Origin: Dastarcus helophoroides
Taxonomy: Eukaryota > Arthropoda > Insecta > Coleoptera > Bothrideridae
Direction of reading: 5' to 3'
Assembly (NCBI GenBank): GCA_028583605.1
Contig: CM053326.1
Span: forward strand, 11,912,587 to 11,976,586
DNA: 64,000 bases
Part shown: in pieces, positions 56,290 through 64,000 of the stretch
Position numbering within the stretch: position 1 is the first letter of the stretch
Layout of the letters: each line of letters starts with the position of its first letter
Made by a program: the position numbers and the translations under genes
The notes under the pieces: model-generated
The model's database searches: none
Told to the model about the DNA's origin: nothing
What the model saw: only the letters and a program-made list of their open reading frames with translations

Positions 56290-58215
56290 TAAAATCTTAA
56301 GAAGAAGCCGAAATTTAGTAAATAAAGATCAAAGTTTTCAAAAAAAATTCAAAATTTCTAGATGTAGTTAACAATTTGATCAACGCAGCAAATTTTTTAA
56401 AAAAGTGAATATTTGAAAAGGGTAAAGGTCCTTAAAAAAACCACAGCGATACTTCTAAAAAAGTTCACAAATTCAAAAGTTAAAATTTTGTAAAAAATCA
56501 AATTTTTCAAAAAGGTGAGAATTTTCAAAAAAAATATCGAATTTTTCAATTTTTCAAATAAATGTCCAGTCTACACATACAAGTCAAAATTTCAAGAAAA
56601 AGTCGAAATTTTAAAAACAGTACCTTCCCTAAAGTTAAAAATTTGAACAAAGTTTGAACTTCTCAAAAAAGTGAGTATCTTAAAAGGGTTAAAGGTTTTC
56701 AAAAAACAAAAAACAGTGAAAATTGTGAAAAAAGTTCAAACATTTCAAAAGTAGAAATTTTGAAAAAAATTTAATTTTTCAAAAATGTCAGAATTTTGAA
56801 AAAAGGAATCGAATGTTTAAATATATCAAAAAAAGTCCAAAGATAAAATCAAAAAAGGCCGAGAGTTTTGAAAAAAATGTTGAAGTTAAAATGAAAAGTC
56901 AAAACTTCCAGCAATCGTCAAAACTTTGAACAATGTTGAAAATACTCAAAAACGTAAGTATCCTAAAAAAATTACAGGTTTAAAAAAACAGTGGAAATTG
57001 TAAAAAAAAAGTTCGAAAATTTGAAGTTTTGCAAAAAATTAAATTTTTTAAAAAGGTCAGAATTTTCAAGAAAATTGAAGGTTTCAATTTTTCAAAAAAA
57101 TCCAGTTAATTACATAAAATTTGAAACTTTTAGAAAAAGGTGAAATGTTTGCAAAAAAGCCGAATTTAAAAAAAGGTTAAAACTTCCAAAAAATAAATAG
57201 TTAAAAATTTGAACAAAGTTGAAAATTTTTGAAAAAAAGGTGCCTATCTTGAAAAAAGTAAAGGTTATAAACAAAGATGGTGAAAATTCTGAAACAATTT
57301 AGAAAATTAAAAAGTCGAAATTTTGATTGCTTTCCAACAAAGCGAAGTTTAAAAAAAAAGGTGAACATTTTTTGAAAAAGTGGGAGTTTTTAAAAATCTC
57401 GAATTGTTCAATTTTTCAAATAAAAGCTTAGTTTACTACATAAAGGTCGGAACTTATACAAAAAGTCCGAACTTTTTTTAAAAAAAGTCGAAATTTTTAA
57501 ATACTGTGTCAAAACTTCGAATAGTGATAAAAAATTTCAACGAAAATGCAATTTTTCAAACAAAAAATTTGGTATCGGCAAAAAATGGAGGTTTAAAAAA
57601 AACAGTGTAAATTCTGAAAAAAGTTAAACTTTAAATTAAACTTTTAAAAAGTAACAATTTTCAAAAAAAAATCAAATTGGTCAGTTTTTCAAATAAAGAT
57701 CTAGATTATTACTTGAAAATCGAAACTTCAACATTTTTGGAAAAAGCTCGAAATTTTCAAAAAAGAAGTGAAAACTTTGAGAAATAAAAAAAAATTTGAA
57801 CAAAGATGCAAATTTTAAAAAAAAGTGGGAAGTCGGTATTTTGAAAAAGGCAAAGGTTTTCAAAAAGAAGCAGTGAAAATTTTGAAAAATTTTAAAAGTC
57901 AAAATTATGCAAAAAATCGAATTAAAAAAATGAATATTTTCGAAAAACCCGACTTTTTGAGTTAAAAGTACAGTTTACTATATAAAAGTCAAAGCTATTA
58001 CAACAAATCTAAATTTAAAAAATATTGAAATATTCAAAAAAAGTGTAGATCTTGAATAAGATAGAGGTTTTTAAAAAAAACTACTTCAGCATAATCAGAT
58101 TTATTTAAAAAATTCAAAATCTCAAAAATGTCGACATTTTGAGATTTTTGAGTGTTGCATTTAAATTAACAAAGAAATTGGAATCGACGTAAATATTTCG
58201 TTAAATTTAAAATAT
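56290..58215. repeat. Degenerate A-rich array
   Basis: About 1.9 kb of units such as AAAAAAGTCGAAATTTT and GTGAAAATTTTGAAAAA on plus. Longer-range duplication is visible: GTTTTCAAAAAAC followed by AGTGAAAATT words recur near 56700, 56980 and 57250. No coding content. Confidence 0.75.
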
Positions 58216-58234
58216 CTATTTTAAAGTTAGTTTA

Positions 58235-58556
58235 CAAGTGGAAGATGGTCGCAGAAACTAATAGGATTGATCCTCCAAGGGTAAGATTCTTGAGGCCTGC
58301 AAGACAGTCGGAGACAGCAAATTCCTGTGCGGTCCAGCTAAACTCAGTAAGGACTTCTGTCTACGGAGACCCTTTTTTCTATAGAACTTCCAAGCTATGG
58401 AATTCGTTGCGGAAAGGAATTTTCCCCAAAAATTACAACCTATTCTTGTTTAAGAAGGTGGTTCATCGCCATCTATCCTTGTTTCCGCGTCCTACTCGCA
58501 CTGCTTTGAAGGCTATAATAGGGTTACCCTTTGCTAGTGAATTAAACGAAAAAAAA
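58235..58556 (+). pseudogene. LINE-A 3' fragment
   Basis: The frame 58245-58721 begins with NRIDPPRVRFLRPARQSE, TSVYGDPFFYRTSKLWNSL and VVHRHLSLFPRPTRTALK, the LINE-A C-terminal tail. It continues past the shared 3' terminus (TTTGCTAGTGAATTAAACG, 58528-58546) into an A-run and unrelated sequence. A strongly 5'-truncated insertion. Codons after 58550 are not LINE-derived. Confidence 0.8.
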
Positions 58557-59938
58557 AGGTATTTATCTGGACTGCATTTTCTAGGAAGAGGTATGTCAAA
58601 TAAAAATTTGAAGACGCCTACTATCAAAATCTTTTACTTTCAGGAGAAGAATTTACTTTTTAGAAACCTTGTGTTTTTAAAAAAAGCTTATTATGTTAAA
58701 AAGAGTAAGGTTTTGGTATAGAAGAAACCTCAATAAAATGGACGCTATTTTTTACACTGAACTTAAAAATGAAAAAAAAACATAGTGTCTTATTTAAAAA
58801 ATTAAAAATTTTATATGTAACAATTTTCTGGGACACCTGTATATTTGAAAATATTATTAGTATGCAGATCCTAGCGTCCTATATTTAAATTTTTATTTTT
58901 AAAATATGGTACCCCATACCTCTTAAAAGGCATAGGATTCAGCGTGGCCCACCATGTATATTTTTTTAATTTTTACTTCATTTTTTTCTTGCTACTTTAA
59001 ACCGAAAATTTTGTCTTTTGTTCCGATTTTTCAGGTTTATTGTTGAAATTTCAACTGTAATCTTGAAATTATCGCGAATCTGATTATAAATTTAAAAAAA
59101 AATATGGATAAAAAGTTGAAATTCGTTAAAAAAAGTGAAAAATTTGATGCTAAAACTTGATCGTAGGATACAAGAATTTTTAAAAAAATAGGAAAACTAT
59201 TCCTCAAGTAAATAGTTTTCATTTTTAAATATTGTTTAGTTTTTTCGGAATTTTTAACTTTTAGTCGCGAAAAATTGGTTTACATTCCAATTTTTAGAAT
59301 TCTACTTTCGTTTTGAAATTTTAGGTATGATCTGAAAAAGTTTCGAAATTGCGAGAAAAACGTATACGTATAAACTAAAAATAATGAACTAAAATTTCAA
59401 ATTTAAATTCGAAATTCCAAGAAAAATGTAGATATATTAGAGGGATTCTAGACTGGAAGTGACCTTACAATTTCGCATGGCATGTCGTCGAAGTAGACTT
59501 CAAGATGAGTGTAGTTGTGAGGTAGGTATTAAATTAAAAAGCGTGACGTAGCAAAATGAAATGACAGCAAGGAATTATGGCAAAAGGGCTTTACTTAGGA
59601 ACATACATAAGTTGGAGCGTAACGTGTATAACGCCACGTTCCAAAATCTCCCTCTACTGAAAAAAACCTAGAAATTCTAAAACAAAAGCTAATTTGGAAG
59701 AAAACATTTATAATACATTTTGTCTCGATTTTCTTTTTTTTTTTAATTTCCACTTTTCCTTTTTTTTCAAGTTTATTCCAAAATACTTAGAGCTTAAAAT
59801 TGCAAATTTGGATTATTTTTACTTTAATCTTAAAATTTTAACTTTCACTGTAATAAATACTACATTCTACGAAAAAATTTAGAAAAAATCAAAACTTCGA
59901 GTGTAAAAGTCAGAATTTCTAGTTTAAAGTCAGATATA
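58557..59938. other. AT-rich intergenic
   Basis: No gene. From about 58980 the sequence takes on the AAATTT/GAAAAA style of the arrays. Ends at the TA of the next transposon. Confidence 0.45.
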
Positions 59939-62008
59939 GGGCAGACAGGGGAGCACTGACCGGTCTGGAGGTTTGGGCACCACTTTCTAACGAGAGACGT
60001 GTAGTAGATATTTATTTTTGTTCACTGTGGTAGTTTAGTTTAACAACTGGCAACACTGTTTAGACCAATGTCATTTGTCTTTGCGTTTATTTGTCAGTGA
60101 GTCATGCGTTTCGTGCATCCAAAAGTAAATATTTTGATGTGATTTCAAAGGAAATAACATAACAATCTGTGAAAAGGCCTAAGTTTCTTTAATTATACGT
60201 AAATGTGTGTTTATCCAAGATAATATTAACCTATAAAATGAGGCATAACGTTTGAATAAAAAAAATATATTTGGATTAATTTGCAAAACGAGGGTATGGG
60301 GAGCATTGGGACTAATATTGAAGAGAGGTTTGGACACTTTTGTTGTTTCATATTATTTGTTTTACCTTTGACTATTTAATTAATTATATAATTTGTTTAA
60401 GAAAAAATGCCGTTTCAATTTAAAAAGAACAAGCGACGTGAAATTCCTAGACGAAGTTTCAAAAGGAGGAAAAATTAAAACTACTGCAAGTAAATATGGC
60501 ATACCCAGATCAAATCTTCAACGATATTTAAAATAAGGCACTGTGAAAGATGTTTCTATCAAATTCATATCCAATAAAATATTCAACAAAGAGGAAGAAG
60601 AAGAAATATCAGAGTATCTCACAACCTCGTCAAAATTAAATTATAGACTGTCAAAAATGCAAACGCGTCAAATGGCTTATGACTATGCTTGTGCACTGAA
60701 AAAAATATAGCAGAAAATTGGATTAAAAATAAAATAGCATCAAAAATTGGATGAGAGGGTTTCTCAACAGACAACCAGGGTATAAGCACACCGGAAGCTA
60801 CCAGCTCTCGAAAGCCACAAATTTTAATAGAAAGAATGTTGGAGATCTTTTAAAAAATCTTAAAACAATATATGACCAACAACAAATCCATTCCCCGCAG
60901 AACAACCTTCAATAGAACAAAATCAGAATAATGAAGTAGTAGTAGTCCAAATGACATGATAGCTTCTGGGCCTTCACAGCCTAAACCTCCAATTAGGAGC
61001 GTAGCTAAACAAACAGTGGCAGTAACTTCCGATTCCGTCAGACCATATTCGAACGCTGGTCCCAGGAAATTGGTTAGAATGAACACGAAGAAAGGAAAAA
61101 CTAAAATATTGACAGACACACCCGAGAAAAGGTTGATAGAAATGGCAGAAGAAGAAAAACAAATAAAGAATAAGGACAAAGAAGACAAAAAATAGAAGAG
61201 CCTCTAAAATTACAGGAAAGAAAAGATTATCCAAACTTGATAAATTATTCACATCGAAGCTGAAGAAACAAAAGGAAATTATCAGCGATGAGGAAATGGA
61301 GAATGAATCATCAGAAGAAGAATCGTTTGACGAAGATGATGTCATTATTTTAGATCGAAATTTCAAAGTTAACAATTATGTCTTGGTCAAATTTGACACC
61401 AAAAAAACTGTCTATCACAACTGTTGGACAAATTGAAGAAGTTTGCCACTCTATGGCAACTATTAAATTTATGCGTATGAGTAAAATACGAAATACATTT
61501 GTGTATTCAGATATCGAAGACATTTCAAGTGTCCCATTGACAGACATTAAAAATAAATTGCCAGAACCAAAAATATGGACCAAACGTGGCAACTCCAAAT
61601 ACACTTTTAAGAAGCCTATTTGCGTTGTACCAAATTGTAGATAAGTTTTATTATTTATGTAAGAATACTGGTTTTTGAGCATCTAATCTTTATTATTTGT
61701 TAAGTGTTTTTAGTTATAAAATATCAAAATAATTTAGCAGGTATTATGTGACGTATGCAATCCAATGCCCAAACCTCCCACAGAGGTGCCCAAACCACCC
61801 AACCATTGGGAGGTTTGGGCACTTATGGCAAGATTCAGAAAATATCTTGTAACTTTGAGGCTGATTACATTTGTATAACTATTCTTCGCAATAATTTGAA
61901 CCAAATATATGTGCCATTGATATTAGAAATAAAAAGTTGATTTTATTAAAAAATAACAGATTTATTGTGATTTAAGTAGAAAAAAGCCCAATGCTCCCCT
62001 ATCTCCCC
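59939..62008 (+). mobile_element. Pogo/Tigger-type element, internally deleted
   Basis: The termini are GGGCAGACAGGGGAGCACTG at 59939 and, read inverse from 62008, GGGGAGATAGGGGAGCATTG. Both sides have TA (59937-59938, 62009-62010). A subterminal GAGGTTTGGGCAC word recurs near 59969, 60325 (one variant), 61765, 61785 (both inverse) and 61810. A TIR-like GGGGAGCATTGGGAC is repeated at about 60299. The transposase gene inside lacks its catalytic core, so the element is non-autonomous. Confidence 0.85.
60408..61644 (+). pseudogene. Tigger-type transposase with deleted DDE core
   Basis: Starts with ATG at 60408 (MPFQFKKNKRREIPRR). The helix-turn-helix KYGIPRSNLQRYL (about 60500) and the CENPB-type half (KLNYRLSKMQTRQMAYDYA, then GFLNRQPGYKHTGSYQLSK to NFNRKNVGDLLKNLKTIYDQ near 60870) follow in shifting frames. 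The sequence then jumps to the C-terminal linker (60956-61195: GPRKLVRMNTKKGKTKILTD, then PEKRLIEMAE), missing the whole DDE domain of about 200 residues. The tail 61378-61644 ends VPLTDIKNKLPEPKIW. Deletion of the core explains the 2-kb size. Confidence 0.78.
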
Positions 62009-62535
62009 TAGGGTCAAAATTTTAAAAATAAAACTGAAAAGTTTGAGGAGAAAGTCCAATTTGAGAGAAAATAAACATTTTGAAAATGTAACTATTTTAA
62101 TATTTTTAACTTTATTCGTTACTCTTTTAGTGACTGAAGATGTCAGCTTTCCTTCTGGAAATTTGAAAAAAAAATGTCTAAACTCGAATTACGAACAAAA
62201 AGTGTGGAGGTTTAAATTTTTATATCTTTCTAGAAACTTGGATTTTTTCAGAATAAACAAATAGTTAATTTATTTTATAGCATCAGCAGACAAATGCCAC
62301 CCTCTGATTTTGCCTCCCGCAACAAAAGTCCTGGATGAACGCTCTCTAAAGCCGAGTCTGGCCTTAATAACTCTATTTTCAACGATTAAAAAAAACATAT
62401 TCACAATTTTTTTGCTCCCTTAGCATTGGGCCCTGTTCCGTTGCACCTGTTGCATCTGCGTCGTTATGACTCTATACAGGTTGTCCTTTTAAAATCCTGA
62501 GTAATTGTTATACTGTATGACTGTGATACATAAGA
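62009..62535. other. Intergenic, nothing recognised
   Basis: No ORF of note (62043-62264 is low-complexity). The 62280-62480 part is less AT-rich, without coding signature. Confidence 0.4.
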
Positions 62536-62762
62536 TTTTAGTGGTTATCTTCCAAAATTGAAATACAAATATGGTCCCCTGAAACCAAGAAAGATTAAAA
62601 ATCCTAACAAACAACAGAGATACATATCTCTCTGAAGATGATAGCTTGACTATCGAACCTTGTTAGAGCAGCATTTGTTGTGTTTTTAATCTTTCTTAGT
62701 TTCAGGGGACAAGATTTGTATTTTAGTTTTGGAAGATAGCCAAGGACCAGTCCGTTTCACTA
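62536..62762. repeat. Hammerhead repeat, foldback copy
   Basis: The left arm (GGTTATCTTCCAAAATTGAA, then GGTCCCCTGAAACCAAGAAA) and right arm (the inverse AATCTTTCTTAGTTTCAGGG, then TTTTGGAAGATAGCC) are inverted copies of one sequence. The ribozyme-like centre lies between. It looks like two half elements joined head to head. Confidence 0.6.
62626..62672 (+). ncRNA. Hammerhead-like motif, degenerate copy
   Basis: CTGAAGA at 62632-62638 is followed by T, GATAG-CTTGA-CTATC (stem II) and GAA, but the ACGCGT segment of the better copy is reduced to CCTTG. Stem I (CTCT with AGAG) is kept. Likely inactive. Confidence 0.35.
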
Positions 62763-63300
62763 AAATCTTGTGTAACACAGTCATATGATAATCCAAAAAT
62801 ATTGCTCTTTTTTTTAGTGGCTCTTACAGAAATATCCTCTTTTGCAAACTGTAATTGTCAAGGTCAAGATCTAGACTTTGAGCATAAAGGCAAAATTCCA
62901 ATAACGAGGTTGAACCAAAAATTTTGACAAAAAAATTGATATTTAAAAAAAAGTTGAAGTTTTGATTTAAAATTTTAAGCATAAATTAAACATTTCGGAA
63001 AAAAATCAAAACAAATTTGGGCTGTCAAACTAAATCGCCGGATGTGTATACTTTAGGTTTTGCGCTTTTCTATTTGTTTGATTATATTTGCAACACTCGA
63101 AAAAAAAACAAATTTTCCTAAGTTATTCTAAATATTTTTACTGAGTTATGTAAGTATGAACTCATAATTTGCGTTAAGATATTAAATTAAAGGACAATTA
63201 GTTCAAGCAGCCATAAAGATCTTAAACAGGGCGCTAAAATACGTAAACTCCCAACCTAATCGATACTTAATTAATAACAAATCTAAGATTAAGTATGTAT
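62763..63300. other. Intergenic, nothing recognised
   Basis: AT-rich, no ORF. Confidence 0.4.
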
Positions 63301-63560
63301 TAAACTTGTAGTTTGTATATGCGTGATCTTCTCTGGGGGATTATGGATTTTAGTTCCTTCGGCAACGAGATTAGTCGGTGTGGTAGAACCGAGGCCGGCG
63401 GTGGTATTAGGAAACTGAGTCCCCGAAGGCGGGAGGGTGGCAAAAGGGAACAGGTGTGGAATGGGAGAGAGAGTATGCCTTCTTGGAAAGTCCGATACTC
63501 CTTTCGTGCCCCAAGAGCCTTCTCTTTCTTGTCTTATGGTCGTGTTTAAGCCCCGTTCAC
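63301..63560 (+). other. GC-richer patch with a 78-codon ORF, unassigned
   Basis: Composition changes sharply here, with words such as GGCCGGCGGTGG and GGCGGGAGGGTGG. The open frame 63313-63549 translates to an Arg/Gly-rich peptide with no recognised domain. It could be a CpG-rich promoter or exon of a neighbouring gene, or part of an element not otherwise represented. Confidence 0.3.
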
Positions 63561-63807
63561 CCTGCGCAAACTTTATCCCCAGCTCTACTAAATGAATAAA
63601 TTATACCGCTCGGCTAATATTTGGTATTAAAAGGGTTATCGTCCAATTTCCGTAACTTCAATATTTATTCGTCTTTTACGATTTTACAATATTTTCGTGC
63701 TGCTTTGAAAAGCACCTTAGTGGCAACATAATTACCTTATTACTATAGGGTTACAATGGATGGTTGATTTAAAGGAAAATTTTAAATTGTTGTTTCCTTG
63801 ATTTTGG

Positions 63808-63992
63808 AACGGACTGATCCTTGGTTATCTTCAAAAATTGAAATACATATATTACCCCCTGAAACCACGAAAGATTAGAAAACACAACAAAGGTTGTTCT
63901 AACGCGTTTCGATAGCCAAGCTATTATCTTCAGAGAGATACTCTCTGAGAAATACTCGAAACGCGTTAGAGCAACCTTTGTTGTTTTTTTAT
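63808..63992. repeat. Hammerhead repeat, head-to-head pair
   Basis: The left copy reads GGTTATCTTCAAAAATTGAA, GAAACCACGAAAGATTAGAA, then the inverse core. At about 63940 the sequence turns and repeats GAAACGCGTTAGAGCAACC in the opposite orientation. The turn-around is at CAGAGAGATACTCTCTG. The window ends within the second copy's flank. Confidence 0.65.
63896..63938 (-). ncRNA. Hammerhead-like motif, second good copy
   Basis: Minus strand: CTCT, CTGAAGA (63933-63927), T, then a stem II of AATAGC-TTG-GCTATC (one mismatch), GAA, ACGCGT, T, AGAA. Stem I has one mismatch relative to the 18.6-kb copy. A partial opposite-strand copy follows at 63944-63972. Confidence 0.38.
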
Positions 63993-64000
63993 GACTTTTT

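Noticed and set aside
60850..61375. Minus-strand ORFs of 112 and 133 codons with hydrophobic and Ser-rich runs
   Set aside because: Antisense of the Tigger transposase C-terminal linker, whose sense strand encodes recognisable family motifs.
1..64000. tRNA, rRNA or CRISPR loci
   Set aside because: No cloverleaf with a TTCGA box, no conserved rRNA blocks and no regular short direct repeats with spacers were seen on either strand.

Overview
The window is AT-rich eukaryotic DNA that looks like an intergenic, transposon-dense stretch of an insect chromosome. The order is not resolved. The evidence is the mix of insect-type elements (piggyBac, pogo/Tigger, Tc1/mariner, hAT-like, APE-type LINEs, a Penelope-like fragment, solo LTRs), very low gene density, and one intact animal-type lysosomal glucosylceramidase ORF. 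There is no sign of prokaryotic operons, rRNA, tRNA or CRISPR.

Layout. 1-12.6 kb: two dispersed repeats, here called R1 and R2. They are interrupted by LINE-A fragments, by a Tc1/mariner-type element with very long terminal inverted repeats (9453-11887), and by a 100-bp MITE. 12.6-22.8 kb: a non-autonomous hAT-like element (13170-14236), a two-copy ~550-bp repeat (R6), another R2 copy, a hammerhead-ribozyme-like motif (about 18.6 kb) and a long unassigned stretch. 22.8-30.2 kb: a nearly complete LINE-C (minus strand), then a pogo/Tigger element split by a piggyBac element (26738-29014) that sits exactly on a TTAA site. 32-36.2 kb: a 5'-truncated LINE-B, a Penelope-like GIY-YIG fragment and a non-autonomous pogo-like element. 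37035-38582: the only convincing host gene, an intronless full-length GH30 glucosylceramidase. 39.7-41.9 kb: the best LINE-A copy. 42-58 kb: long degenerate arrays of the GAAAAAGTCGAAATTTT type, three solo LTRs, a second mariner-type transposase relic and a 187-bp tandem duplication. 59.9-62.0 kb: a second pogo/Tigger element that has lost its catalytic core. 62.5-64 kb: further copies of the hammerhead-like repeat, including a head-to-head pair.

Apart from the glucosylceramidase, essentially every coding segment is a retroelement or transposon ORF, and almost all carry frameshifts, stops or catalytic changes. The best second-look signals are: (1) the hammerhead-like motif repeated at 18.6, 62.6 and 63.9 kb; (2) the piggyBac-in-Tigger nesting, in which the Tigger frame continues across the TTAA; (3) a telomere-like CCTAA tract that is really part of the piggyBac terminal repeat; (4) a paralogous empty site inside the window that proves the mariner boundaries. 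Boundaries given as approximate were judged by eye from repeated copies, not by alignment software.
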